Shown one piece after another: positions 45,955 through 54,492 of a stretch of DNA of 64,000 bases. The notes beneath the pieces were generated by a model that was given only the letters and a program-made list of their open reading frames with translations, did not search any database and was not told where the DNA came from. The DNA comes from Novosphingobium sp. FKTRR1 (GTDB lineage Bacteria > Pseudomonadota > Alphaproteobacteria > Sphingomonadales > Sphingomonadaceae): positions 62,001-126,000 of the forward strand of contig NZ_JAIZDA010000006.1 in NCBI RefSeq assembly GCF_020404405.1, read 5' to 3'. Positions within the stretch are counted from its first letter, which is position 1, and each line of letters opens with the position of its first letter. The translations under genes and the position numbers were made by a program.

Positions 45955-48615
45955 ATGATCATGCCTTGTCCTGAGCGAGCGTCTCTGCCTGAACACCCGG
46001 TCCTACGTAAGCGCGGTGGCAGGCTGCGTTCAATCCGCTTGCTCGGGACCATGTTTGCGCTGGGTTGCGCCTTGTCGGCCCATGCGCAAAGCCAGCCCTC
46101 CGCCCCCAGCGCGCAAGACGCCGATGATCAGGAACCGGCAAGCGGGGTCGGGCGGCCAATCGTCCAGCCCACAGGCTCGGCAACCGGGGCCACTCCTGAT
46201 GCAAGCAGCGGCAATTCAAGCGGCGGCAATTCAAGCGCCGGGCAGATGCTCAATGCCGCCTTGTCGCGGCTGGCGCGCGAACCGCGCAATCCTCAGGCAT
46301 TGGCCGACGCGGGCGATGCGGCGCTGGCGCTTGGCGATACCGCTGCGGCCAGCGGTTTTTACACCCGCGCCAACGAGATCGCTCCGACCAACGGCCGGAT
46401 CAAGGCGCAGATCGCGCGGGCGCAACTGCGCGGCGATGATCCGGTTGGCGCTTTGCGGTGGTTCGATGACGCCGAACGCGCCGGTGCCGATCAGTCCGCC
46501 ATGGCGCTCGATCGCGGACTGGCATTCGATCTTGTCGGCGACAATGCTGCGGCGCAACGTCAGTATCAACTCGCGCTGACCCGTGGTCGCGATGCCGAGG
46601 CGACGCGGCGCTATGCCTTGAGTCTGGCGATTGCGGGCGATCGCGGCATGGCCGATCAGGTGCTTGCGCCTCTGCTCCAGAGCCAGGAGCGCGCCGCTTG
46701 GCGTGTCCGCACCTTCATTCTGGCGATCACCGGCAGCGCCGACGATGCCGTGGCGGTTGCCTTTGCCTCGATGCCGCAGGATCTGGCGGCGGGCATCGCC
46801 CCGTATTTGCGCTTCATGCAAAGGCTTACCCCCGCGCAGCAGGCGGCGGCGGCCAACCTTGGCCGTTTCCCGCGCGCGGCGGACATCGGGCGCGATGACG
46901 TGCGGGTGCTGCAATACGCAGCGCTGCATCCGCGTCCCGCCCGTCCGGCAACGGTTTCGCTGGCCCTCGGCCCGACGTCCAGCGCCCGTCCGATTGCCGA
47001 AGATCGGTCGAAGAAGCGCCGCAACGATCGTTCGGTCGCACCTGCACCGGCACCCGCCACGCCGACGGCCCGGCCGCTGGTGGTCGCGACGGCTGCGCCC
47101 GTGACGGCGATTCCTCTACCGCCGCCGCCGCCGCCGCCGCCGCCAGTTCTGGTGCAGCCAACCGCCGGGCAACGCCTGGCCAGCGCAAGGCCAGTGCCAT
47201 CGCAAGTGCAAGCGACGGCTGGCGCCAATCCGGCGACGGCCGCGCCAACCACCGCTGGAACCGCAGCTGGCGCGGTCACATCGACATTCGATCTGGCCCG
47301 CGTCACGCCGCAAGCGGGCGCTGCCGTCGTGGCACAAAGCAATCCTGCGGCGGCGTCCGCAGCGGCCAGTCCGCCCGCAACGCCCGCGCGACCGACCGTG
47401 CTGGCGCGCATCGACATGCCGCCACCCGTCCGGCGGACGACGGTGCAGCCGTCAGCCGTGCAGCTGTCAGGCGTGCAGCCATCAGGCGGAGTGCCTGCTC
47501 CTGTCGGCACCGCGACAGGCGCCAGCCAGCCTGCCGCAACCGCTCCGCTCGCGACCGCACCGGTCGCTGCCACGGCTCCGGTTACGGTTGCTCCGGTTAC
47601 GGTTGCTCCGGCTGGGGCTGCGCCGACCGGAGCGCCGCCTGCGCCGGTCGCGCTCGCCAGCGCGGTGCCGCCTGCCAGCGGGGCTGCGGCGCTTGCGCCT
47701 GAGGGGGACTTCCACGCGCTGTTCGAAGGTTTCCGCGCGCCTGCTGATGAAGAAAAGCAGACGGTCGCGCCGGTCGACCTTGCGGCGCTTGACGCCGCGC
47801 GCAAGCGGACGAGCGAGCGGCGTGTCGCTGCGGCGCCCGTGGCGGCGCGCGCGGCCGTCGAAAGCCCGCAACCGGCGGCAAAGGCGGCCAAGACCCGCGA
47901 TGCCAAAAGCGCCGGCGCGCGTGGCGAGACCGCCGATCTCGCGGTGCTCGATACCGGCTGCAAGGACGCTGGCGGCACCGCTGCAAAGCCGTCCCGTCAG
48001 CGCAACCAGCGGGGCCGCAAGGCGGCGGTCGCAGCGGACGAAGGCTGCCGCGTGCTGGCGCGCGCCGATCGCCGCGACGCGCGGCCCGACGGTCCGACGA
48101 TGGTGTCCCGTACCACCGCGCGCGATCCCGAAGGCGACGTCAAGGTCGTGCGCGGCGCGGCCGAGGACGAGAAGGATCGCAGCGCCAAGGATGGCCGGAC
48201 GGGCAAGGACGCTGCCGGGAAGGACAAGAGCGCCAAGGATGCCAAGGATTCCAAGGACAAGAGCGCCAAGGACGCCAAGGACAAGAGCGCCAAGGATGCC
48301 AAGTCGGCCAAGGACAAGAAGGAAGCCCGCGCCGCACTCAGCCACCCCAGCCGCATCTGGGTGCAAGTGCTGACCGGCAGTGTGCGCGACAAGATGGCCA
48401 GCGAATGGCGCGGGCTGGTTCGCCAGTCGCGCGCACTCAAGGGACACAAGCCGTTCCTGACGCCCTGGCGGAGCAACTTCCGGCTGCTGACCGGGCCCTT
48501 CGACAGCGAGGCCGAGGCGCAGGACTTCCTTGCCGATCTGCGCAAGGATGGCGTCAGCGGCTTCCAGTGGACCAGTCCGGCGGGGCAGGTCGTCGATGCG
48601 CTGCCGTTGAAATAG
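45955..48615 (+). CDS. TPR-SPOR cell envelope protein, probable division factor
   Basis: A signal-like segment (LLGTMFALGCALSAHAQ) shows export. Residues of about 95-300 form TPR-like helices (DAALALGDTAAASGFYTRAN). A long disordered middle follows, with a run of nine prolines (IPLPPPPPPPPPVLV) and many Ala/Pro/Val repeats. A Lys/Asp/Ser/Ala tract (KDKSAKDAKDSKDKSAKD) precedes a C-terminal SPOR domain (RIWVQVLTGSVRDKMASEWR to the end). SPOR domains bind denuded septal glycan, so with its place right after ftsZ the protein probably acts at the septum. The ATG at 45955 follows AAGGGG; an upstream TTG is possible. 886 residues. Confidence 0.85.
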   Translation: MIMPCPERASLPEHPVLRKRGGRLRSIRLLGTMFALGCALSAHAQSQPSAPSAQDADDQEPASGVGRPIVQPTGSATGATPDASSGNSSGGNSSAGQMLNAALSRLAREPRNPQALADAGDAALALGDTAAASGFYTRANEIAPTNGRIKAQIARAQLRGDDPVGALRWFDDAERAGADQSAMALDRGLAFDLVGDNAAAQRQYQLALTRGRDAEATRRYALSLAIAGDRGMADQVLAPLLQSQERAAWRVRTFILAITGSADDAVAVAFASMPQDLAAGIAPYLRFMQRLTPAQQAAAANLGRFPRAADIGRDDVRVLQYAALHPRPARPATVSLALGPTSSARPIAEDRSKKRRNDRSVAPAPAPATPTARPLVVATAAPVTAIPLPPPPPPPPPVLVQPTAGQRLASARPVPSQVQATAGANPATAAPTTAGTAAGAVTSTFDLARVTPQAGAAVVAQSNPAAASAAASPPATPARPTVLARIDMPPPVRRTTVQPSAVQLSGVQPSGGVPAPVGTATGASQPAATAPLATAPVAATAPVTVAPVTVAPAGAAPTGAPPAPVALASAVPPASGAAALAPEGDFHALFEGFRAPADEEKQTVAPVDLAALDAARKRTSERRVAAAPVAARAAVESPQPAAKAAKTRDAKSAGARGETADLAVLDTGCKDAGGTAAKPSRQRNQRGRKAAVAADEGCRVLARADRRDARPDGPTMVSRTTARDPEGDVKVVRGAAEDEKDRSAKDGRTGKDAAGKDKSAKDAKDSKDKSAKDAKDKSAKDAKSAKDKKEARAALSHPSRIWVQVLTGSVRDKMASEWRGLVRQSRALKGHKPFLTPWRSNFRLLTGPFDSEAEAQDFLADLRKDGVSGFQWTSPAGQVVDALPLK
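48220..48320. repeat. Lys/Asp/Ser/Ala-coding tandem repeat in the SPOR protein gene
   Basis: The phrase AAGGACAAGAGCGCCAAGGA recurs three times, with shorter AAGGATGCC units between, encoding KDKSAKDA repeats just before the SPOR domain. Confidence 0.8.
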
Positions 48616-48637
48616 GGCGTTGGGACAGCGCCCTATT
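48611..48637 (+). terminator. Hairpin over the stop of the SPOR gene
   Basis: AATAGGGCG at 48611-48619 pairs with CGCCCTATT at 48629-48637 around a 9-nt loop. It overlaps the stop codon. Only a weak T-run follows. Confidence 0.5.
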
Positions 48638-48903
48638 GTGTCTGGCCGGGTTACGGCGCGCGCATCGGGCCGAAACAAGGGGCGCGACAGGGTGATTGCG
48701 CCGTGCGATGTTCACTGCCTGTCCACAGCTTTTGAACAGGGTTATCGAGTTTTGCCCAGCGCTTGTTGCCCCGATGCTTGCCGCCAGCCGCTTGCCAAGC
48801 AATTGGTTTGGTCGCACGGGCAGGCACGGCAACCGGCGCGCATACGGCGCGGCGCAAGCCACCTGGGACGGCCGGGGACATCATCCCCCGCCCTGGAGAG
48901 CAT

Positions 48904-49410
48904 ATGATGCGTACCGGCCATGAGGACAGCGAGCGCGACGATGCCGCTCCGGTCGACATGCTTGCCTCGCTGTTCGAGGCACGCGGCTGGCCGTGCGAAT
49001 TCGTTGCCGACGATGAAATCCACGGCGAGATTCAAGGGTCTTGGGCGAACTACCAGATCCGCTGCGTGTGGCGCCCCGAAGATCGCGTGCTGCAGATCCT
49101 TTGCCTGCCCGATATCCGGGTGGCCGATGACAAGAAGCCCGCGGTCTACGAAGTCATGGCGCTGATCAACGAGCAGGTGTGGATCGGGCACTTCGACATC
49201 TGGTCGAACGGCGGGGTGCTGCTTTATCGCCATGGCCTGATGCTGGGCGATGACGGGCTGCTCAGTCTGGTGCAGGCGCAGGCCGCGATCGAGGCGGCAA
49301 TCGATGAATGCGACCGGTTCTATCCCGCTTTCCAGTTCATTCTGTGGGGCGACAAGAGCCCGGCCGATGCGCTTGCCAGCGCGCTTGTCGACGCGGTGGG
49401 CGAGGCCTGA
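48904..49410 (+). CDS. YbjN domain protein
   Basis: This 168-residue cytoplasmic protein has the YbjN/sensory-transduction-like fold. The segments MLASLFEARGWPCEF, VMALINEQVWIGHFDIW and NGGVLLYRHGL are visible and fit the family, whose members resemble type III secretion chaperones in fold. The molecular role is unknown. GGAG at 48895-48898 supports ATG 48904; ATG 48907 is the alternative. A gap of 288 bp separates it from the SPOR gene. It is followed 62 bp later by proC; a ybjN-proC pair is frequent in alphaproteobacteria as far as I know. Confidence 0.8.
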   Translation: MMRTGHEDSERDDAAPVDMLASLFEARGWPCEFVADDEIHGEIQGSWANYQIRCVWRPEDRVLQILCLPDIRVADDKKPAVYEVMALINEQVWIGHFDIWSNGGVLLYRHGLMLGDDGLLSLVQAQAAIEAAIDECDRFYPAFQFILWGDKSPADALASALVDAVGEA

Positions 49411-49472
49411 GGGCGAACGCATCCCCCGCGCCGGGCGCATGGCGCAACCCTGATCACTAGCGGAGCCAAGCG

Positions 49473-50294
49473 ATGACGACGCCAGCAATCCTGCAATTCG
49501 GCTGCGGCAACATGGGCGGGGCGATGCTGGCCGGGTGGCTGGCCGACGGTCTCGATCCGCAGGCGTTCACCATCGTCGATCCCTATCTGGAAAGCGCTCC
49601 GGCGGGCGTCCGGTTGCTGCGCCAACCGCCGCAGGACGAAGGGTCGGCGCATGTCGTACTGCTGGGCTTCAAGCCGCAGCAATTGACCGAAGCGGCCACC
49701 ATGGTGCGCCCCCACATCGGCAGTCATACCCTGTTGCTGTCGATCCTGGCCGGGGTCGACATGGCCACGTTGCGGCGGACTTTTCCCGCTGCGGGCGCGA
49801 TCGTGCGGGTCATGCCCAATCTTGCCGCCGCGCTCGGCAAGTCACCGATCGCCTTGGTCGGCGATGCGACGGGCGATATGCAGGCGCTGACCGACCGGCT
49901 GATGGGCTCGCTGGGGCAGGCCGAATGGCTGGCGCACGAGGAGCAGATGGACCTTGTCACCGCGCTGGCCGGATCGGGCCCGGCCTTCGTCTATCGCTTC
50001 ATCGACGCTTTGGCGTCCGGTGCCGCCGCGCTGGGGCTTGACCGTGCGCAGGCCGACCGGCTGGCGCTGGCCATGGTCGAAGGCGCCGCTGCGCTGGCCG
50101 CCGCATCACCTTACGCGCCTGCCGAACTGGCCCACCGTGTGGCCAGCCCCGGCGGCGTGACGCAAGTGGGGATCGACGTGCTCGATGCCGATGATCGTTT
50201 GCTGCGGCTGATGCAGGACACCTTGCGCGGTGCGCGTGACCGCAGCGCCGAAATGACGGCGGAAAGCCGCGCCAGAATGACCGAATCCGGATGA
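49473..50294 (+). CDS. proC: Pyrroline-5-carboxylate reductase
   Basis: The enzyme makes proline from pyrroline-5-carboxylate with NAD(P)H. The nucleotide-binding start is FGCGNMGGAMLAGW. Family signatures are ALAGSGPAFVYRFIDAL and VASPGGVTQVGIDVL near the C-terminus. The 273 residues fit. proB is in the same window at 54.5 kb but is not in the same operon. No proA was seen. Confidence 0.95.
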   Translation: MTTPAILQFGCGNMGGAMLAGWLADGLDPQAFTIVDPYLESAPAGVRLLRQPPQDEGSAHVVLLGFKPQQLTEAATMVRPHIGSHTLLLSILAGVDMATLRRTFPAAGAIVRVMPNLAAALGKSPIALVGDATGDMQALTDRLMGSLGQAEWLAHEEQMDLVTALAGSGPAFVYRFIDALASGAAALGLDRAQADRLALAMVEGAAALAAASPYAPAELAHRVASPGGVTQVGIDVLDADDRLLRLMQDTLRGARDRSAEMTAESRARMTESG

Positions 50295-50437
50295 GATTGC
50301 GCTGGCTTGTTCACGTTTCATGCAACAAGATTGTGTCAAAAGCTGTCCTTGTCCGGTTTCGCTTGAAAGCGCGAGCGTGACACATGATATTGCATTGGCA
50401 TGGCCGATCCCGGCCTGCGTTTGGAGAGTTTAAGGCA

Positions 50438-51193
50438 ATGGCAATCTGGAACGACCCAACCCCCGCGAGCCAGACTCGGCAGGCGGGCTTCGGCGCGTCC
50501 GCTGGCCTGTCGGGTGCCGTTGGCGGCAGCGCTGTATTCGATGCTGGTCTGCGGCGCTACATGCTTTCGATCTACAACACCATGGCTTCGGGCGTGCTGC
50601 TGTCGGGCGTCGTCGCGCTGCTGTTTGCGGCCAGCGGCGCGGCTGAGGCGGTGTTCGCCACCCCGCTGCGCTGGCTGATCGCGCTGGCCCCGCTGGGCTT
50701 CACCATGGCCATCAGCTTCGGCTTCAACCGGATGAGCCTGGCGACGTTGCAGGCGCTGTTCTGGGCCTTTGCCGTGTCGATGGGCCTGTCGCTGTCGTCG
50801 ATCTTCTTCGTCTACACCGGTGGTTCGATCGCGGCGACGTTCTTCGCCACGGCCGGTGCTTTTGCGGGCCTCAGCCTGTTTGGTTACACCACGAAGAAAA
50901 GCCTGTCGGGCTTCGGCACGTTCCTGATCATGGGCGTCGTCGGCATCCTGATCGCTTCGGTGATCAACCTGTTCCTGCAATCGCCGGGACTGTCGTGGGG
51001 CATCAGCTTCCTCGGCGTGCTGATCTTCGCGGGCCTGACCGCTTATGACACGCAGAAGCTCAAGGACCAGTACGCCTATGTCGGCGGCACCGATCTGGCT
51101 GGCAAGGCCGTGTTGATGGGCGCGCTGCAACTGTACCTCGACTTCATCAATATGTTCATGTTCCTGCTGCGCTTTATGGGTGATCGCCGCTGA
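50438..51193 (+). CDS. Bax inhibitor-1/YccA family membrane protein
   Basis: This 251-residue inner-membrane protein has seven hydrophobic helices after a polar N-terminus (MAIWNDPTPASQTRQAG). The family signature is seen in the last helices (GVLIFAGLTAYDTQKLK, then ALQLYLDFINMFMFLLR). The BI-1 family forms calcium-leak-type channels in some members; the role here is unknown, with YccA interacting with FtsH in E. coli. The start at 50438 follows GGAGA; an upstream in-frame ATG at 50384 adds a non-conserved lead. A terminator follows at 51231. Confidence 0.9.
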   Translation: MAIWNDPTPASQTRQAGFGASAGLSGAVGGSAVFDAGLRRYMLSIYNTMASGVLLSGVVALLFAASGAAEAVFATPLRWLIALAPLGFTMAISFGFNRMSLATLQALFWAFAVSMGLSLSSIFFVYTGGSIAATFFATAGAFAGLSLFGYTTKKSLSGFGTFLIMGVVGILIASVINLFLQSPGLSWGISFLGVLIFAGLTAYDTQKLKDQYAYVGGTDLAGKAVLMGALQLYLDFINMFMFLLRFMGDRR

Positions 51194-51230
51194 GTGCGTC
51201 GTTTCTTCCACGTGAATTTATGAAACCGGC

Positions 51231-51262
51231 ACGTCCGGGGAGCCCATGGGTTCCCCGGACGT
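51231..51262 (+). terminator. Intrinsic terminator after the Bax inhibitor-1 gene
   Basis: ACGTCCGGGGA at 51231-51241 pairs perfectly with 51252-51262. The inner GCCCA/TGGGT continues the stem. T-rich sequence follows. Confidence 0.75.
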
Positions 51263-51307
51263 TTGCGTCTTTGATTAACTACGTAGTATGCTAAGCCGCA
51301 AATTGCG

Positions 51308-51362
51308 TTTTTGGCGATTGAGCTTTTTGGCGATTGAGTTTTTGGCGATTGAGTTTTTGGCG
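51308..51362. repeat. 15-16-bp tandem repeat in front of the lipoprotein gene
   Basis: TTTTTGGCGATTGAG occurs at 51308 (with an extra C), 51324 and 51339, and a partial fourth unit starts at 51354. The array is unusually AT-rich for this window. It lies 27 bp before the lipoprotein start, where it could form part of the promoter. Confidence 0.9.
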
Positions 51363-51388
51363 GCCGATTTTTCGGGCATGACAGAACG

Positions 51389-52267
51389 GTGAAAATCTTG
51401 GCACTAACGATCCCCGGTATCCCGACGCGCTCCAATGTTTACGGGCGAGCTGTTTTCCGGCGTTCGGCCAAGTGGTTTGCGGCGACTGCGCTTGCCGTGG
51501 CGCTGGCGTCTTGCGGCAAGGCGCCGCCTCCTCCGCCGCGCCCGACCGCGCCCCCTCCGCCGCCGCTGATCCAAGTGCCGCCCAAGCCGACGCCACCCAA
51601 CGGTGCCTCGATCACCTTCGCGATTCCGCCGCTCGATGCCAGTGGTCAGCGCCAGTCGATCAGCCGCAACATCTCGACGATGCAGTCGGTGTGGAACTTG
51701 CGTTCGGCTTTCAACGTGGCTGCGCTTTATTGCAACAAGCCGCAGCATGCCGCCATCGTCGTGCGCTATCGCGCCTTCCTGAAGGCCAACGCCAGAACGT
51801 TGAACAAGGTGAACAAGGCGGTCGATGCCGAATTCCGCGCCACCTATGGCAAAAAAGCGATCGTGATGCGCGAGGCCTATCTGACCGCCGTCTATAACCA
51901 CTATGCGCTGCCGCCGACGCAGGCCCAATTCTGCGATACGTTGCTCAACGTCAGTGCAGAGGGCGTCAAGGTCAAATCGGCGGACTTGTCGAAGTTCGCC
52001 ACGGCCACGATCCCGCTGATCGAAACCGTTTTCGACGATTTCTTCACGCGCTACGAACAGTATCGGATCGCGCTGGCCGACTGGCAGGTCCGGTATGAAC
52101 CGCTGCTGGCATCGGGGCGCGCGGTGATTTCGTATGATCTGGCGCCTACCTCCGCCGATGGCCAAACTTTTGGCACTTCGCCCGGTTATGGGGCGGCGAC
52201 CAGCCTTGGCGCTGGCGACGGCGCAGGTCCGGGCTGGCCGGCGCAGCCTGCCACCGGGCACAACTGA
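51389..52267 (+). CDS. Proline-rich lipoprotein of unknown function
   Basis: This is a predicted lipoprotein of 292 residues with an unusually long lead; the hydrophobic segment FAATALAVALASC ends in the lipobox ASCGK. A proline stretch follows (PPPPPRPTAPPPPPLIQVPP), then a mostly helical domain without a recognised family (MQSVWNLRSAFNVAALYC; YRAFLKANARTLNKVNKA). The start is a GTG at 51389 without a good ribosome binding site; a start nearer the hydrophobic segment is possible. A tandem repeat lies just upstream. Confidence 0.7.
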   Translation: MKILALTIPGIPTRSNVYGRAVFRRSAKWFAATALAVALASCGKAPPPPPRPTAPPPPPLIQVPPKPTPPNGASITFAIPPLDASGQRQSISRNISTMQSVWNLRSAFNVAALYCNKPQHAAIVVRYRAFLKANARTLNKVNKAVDAEFRATYGKKAIVMREAYLTAVYNHYALPPTQAQFCDTLLNVSAEGVKVKSADLSKFATATIPLIETVFDDFFTRYEQYRIALADWQVRYEPLLASGRAVISYDLAPTSADGQTFGTSPGYGAATSLGAGDGAGPGWPAQPATGHN

Positions 52268-52421
52268 TCGGGTCTGTCCTGCGCCATCCGGGATGGGCGC
52301 GGGTTTGGTTCGGATATAATTATTCGACGCGGGGACTTGGCAAGGGCGCAACCCTTGCGCTAAGGGCCGCGCTCTCGATAGTGCAGGGGCGATCCTGCGC
52401 CGTCGGGGTGATACCGGGAAC

Positions 52422-52497
<76 letters not shown>

Positions 52498-52615
52498 GGT
52501 ATCAGTGCTGTTGGCCAACCCCGCCGGTTGTGCCGCGCAGCCCGACGGCAAAGGTGTCGTCGCATTTTTCATCAGCGCACCAATACTCGCTCAGCGCAGA
52601 CCGCCGGAACCTGAC

Positions 52616-53671
52616 ATGCATTTCCTCGACCAGGCCAAGATTTTCATCAGTTCCGGCATGGGTGGCGGTGGCGCGGTCAGCTTTCGCCGTGAAAAGTACG
52701 TCGAATACGGCGGTCCTGACGGCGGCAATGGCGGCAAGGGCGGCGATATCGTGTTCGAAGCGGTGCCCGGCCTCAATACGCTGATCGATTTCCGCTATAC
52801 CCAGCACTTCAAGGCGCAGCGCGGCATGGGCGGCGCGGGCAAGAACCGCTTTGGCGCAGGCGGCGAAGATCTGGTGATCAGGGTGCCGATCGGCACCCAG
52901 GTGCTCGACGATGATCGTGAGACGGTGCTGCTCGACCTGACCGAGCCCGGCCAGCGCGTGGTTTTCCTGCGCGGTGGCGATGGCGGACGCGGCAACGCCA
53001 GCTTCAAGTCTTCCACCAACCGCGCGCCTCGGCAATGCGGTCCCGGCTGGCCGGGGCAGGAAATGTACGTCTGGCTGCGGCTGAAACTGCTGGCCGATGC
53101 CGGGTTGGTCGGGCTGCCCAACGCGGGCAAGTCCACGTTCATCAACCAGATCACCAACGCCAAGGCCAAGGTCGGCGCCTATGCCTTCACCACCACCCGC
53201 CCGCAACTGGGCGTGGTACGGCATCACAACCGCGAATTCGTGTTGGCCGATATTCCCGGCCTGATCGCGGGCGCGGCTGAGGGCGCCGGGATCGGCGACC
53301 GTTTTCTCGGCCATATCGAGCGCTGCCGGGTGCTGATCCATCTGGTCGACATTCACGGCACCGACCCCGCCGAAGCACTGGCCATCGTCGAGGAAGAACT
53401 CGGCAACTATGGCGCCGGGCTGGATGAAAAGCCGCGTCTGATCGCGCTCAACAAGATCGATCTGGTCGATGGCGAACTGGTCCGCGCCTTTTCCGCCGAA
53501 CTGATCGCGGCGGGCGCCGAGCGGGTGTTCCCGATCTCGGGCGCGACGGGCAAGGGCATGGATGCGCTGCTCGATGCGGTGCTCAGCTATCTGCCCGATG
53601 CCACGGTGACCGAGCGCCCCACCGGCGCGGTCGAGGACGCCGCCACCGCCAAGCCGTGGTCGCCGTTCTAG
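52616..53671 (+). CDS. obgE: Ribosome-associated GTPase Obg/CgtA
   Basis: This is an essential GTPase in 50S subunit assembly. The glycine-rich Obg fold comes first (GPDGGNGGKGGDI, FLRGGDGGRGNASF). The G domain has P-loop GLPNAGKSTFIN, switch DIPGLIAGAAEGAG and NKID. It ends soon after the G domain, without the OCT domain of Firmicutes Obg, as usual in proteobacteria. The start MHFLDQAKIF at 52616 is chosen because the Obg fold begins there; the upstream open frame is not conserved. Confidence 0.96.
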   Translation: MHFLDQAKIFISSGMGGGGAVSFRREKYVEYGGPDGGNGGKGGDIVFEAVPGLNTLIDFRYTQHFKAQRGMGGAGKNRFGAGGEDLVIRVPIGTQVLDDDRETVLLDLTEPGQRVVFLRGGDGGRGNASFKSSTNRAPRQCGPGWPGQEMYVWLRLKLLADAGLVGLPNAGKSTFINQITNAKAKVGAYAFTTTRPQLGVVRHHNREFVLADIPGLIAGAAEGAGIGDRFLGHIERCRVLIHLVDIHGTDPAEALAIVEEELGNYGAGLDEKPRLIALNKIDLVDGELVRAFSAELIAAGAERVFPISGATGKGMDALLDAVLSYLPDATVTERPTGAVEDAATAKPWSPF

Positions 53672-53736
53672 GCTGTAAGCTGCAAGCGCGAAGGTGATGG
53701 ATGGGTGGGGAGCGGAAATCTCCTCCTCCAAACCCC

Positions 53737-53767
53737 CGTCGCCCCGTGCTTGACACGGGGCTTGGCT
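53737..53767 (+). repeat. 31-bp palindromic repeat, copy 1 (left flank of GIY-YIG gene)
   Basis: The element starts CGTCGCCCCGTGCTTGACAC. Its core CCCCGTG-CTTGA-CACGGGG is itself a palindrome. It is an exact inverted copy of 54127-54157. Confidence 0.95.
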
Positions 53768-53801
53768 TTCCTTGCGGCCGCGCGTTCGGCATGACTGCCC
53801 G

Positions 53802-54128
53802 ATGGAAAAGGGCGGCTGGGTCTATATCATGGCGAACCGCTATCGCGGCGGGATGTACGTTGGCGTCACCGCCGATCTGATGCGGCGCGTGTGGCAGCAT
53901 CGTGAAGGTATGGGCTCAAGCCACGTGGACGACTTTGGCAAGGCGAGGCTGGTTTACGCCGAGCGCCACGAAGAGATCGAGCCCGCCATCGCTCGTGAGA
54001 AACTGGTCAAGAAGTGGCGGCGGGAATGGAAATTCGCGCTGATCGAAGCCGACAATCCCGATTGGTTGGACCTTTGGGACCAGTGGTATCCGGCGGCGAA
54101 CGCGCTGTGCGGCGATGTGGAAAGGTAG
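53802..54128 (+). CDS. GIY-YIG nuclease domain protein (UPF0213/YhbQ-like)
   Basis: This small protein of 108 residues is a stand-alone GIY-YIG domain. The two half motifs are WVYIMANRYRGG and MYVGVTADLMRRVWQHR, with the Arg/Glu-containing helices and ERHEEIEPAIAREKLVKKWR following. The domain cuts DNA in homing endonucleases and repair enzymes; the activity of this group is not well known. The ATG at 53802 is chosen because the motif starts a few residues later. It is exactly bracketed by 31-bp inverted repeats, and the right repeat begins inside its TAG stop. This suggests a mobile or repeat-linked unit. Confidence 0.85.
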   Translation: MEKGGWVYIMANRYRGGMYVGVTADLMRRVWQHREGMGSSHVDDFGKARLVYAERHEEIEPAIAREKLVKKWRREWKFALIEADNPDWLDLWDQWYPAANALCGDVER

Positions 54129-54157
54129 CCAAGCCCCGTGTCAAGCACGGGGCGACG
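54127..54157 (-). repeat. 31-bp palindromic repeat, copy 2 (right flank of GIY-YIG gene)
   Basis: This is the exact reverse complement of 53737-53767. It begins 2 nt inside the GIY-YIG stop codon. Core CCCCGTGTCAAGCACGGGG. Confidence 0.95.
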
Positions 54158-54253
54158 AAGGTGTTGCGTTTTGGTGGCGTTCACGTCCGCAAGTGCGCGG
54201 AAGCAGTCGTCCGCGCTTGGGCATCCGCCGCCAAAGCCCAACCGCCTCCCTTA

Positions 54254-54284
54254 CGTCATCCCGGGCTTGACCCGGGATCCCGCT
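54254..54284 (+). repeat. 31-bp palindromic repeat, copy 3
   Basis: It starts CGTCATCCCGGGCTTGACCC and aligns without gaps to copy 1 over 31 positions, sharing CGTC, the GCTTGAC core and the final GCT. It forms an inverted pair with copy 4, 30 bp away. Confidence 0.88.
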
Positions 54285-54314
54285 TCTTGCGGTGGGAACA
54301 GCGCTGGAAGGGAT

Positions 54315-54345
54315 AGCGGAACCCCGGGTCAAGCGCGGCGTGACG
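54315..54345 (-). repeat. 31-bp palindromic repeat, copy 4
   Basis: Its reverse complement starts CGTCACGCCGCGCTTGACCC and aligns with copies 1 and 3. Together with copy 3 it makes a REPIN-like doublet of 92 bp. Confidence 0.88.
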
Positions 54346-54400
54346 GATGTTTGCTGGCATGGTGCGTGCGTCGTGCTTTGGTGTGAGGCGGTCGTTCGCA

Positions 54401-54420
54401 TTTGTGGGTTCACGACCTAA
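54401..54420. repeat. Solitary transposon-end-like sequence upstream of proB
   Basis: TTTGTGGGTTCACGACCTAA matches the right end of the MITE-like element at 18.9 kb (TTTATGAGTTTACGACCTAA) in 17 of 20 positions. No matching left end is visible, so it is probably a relic. Confidence 0.6.
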
Positions 54421-54492
54421 GCCGCGCGGGTGATGGGCGAGGGCAAAAACCGGTTCCCTCATGGCCTGCGCTTGCTCTATGCGGCGCAAGTG

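Noticed and set aside
51308..51362. CRISPR array
   Set aside because: The units are contiguous 15-mers without spacers, and no cas genes are present.
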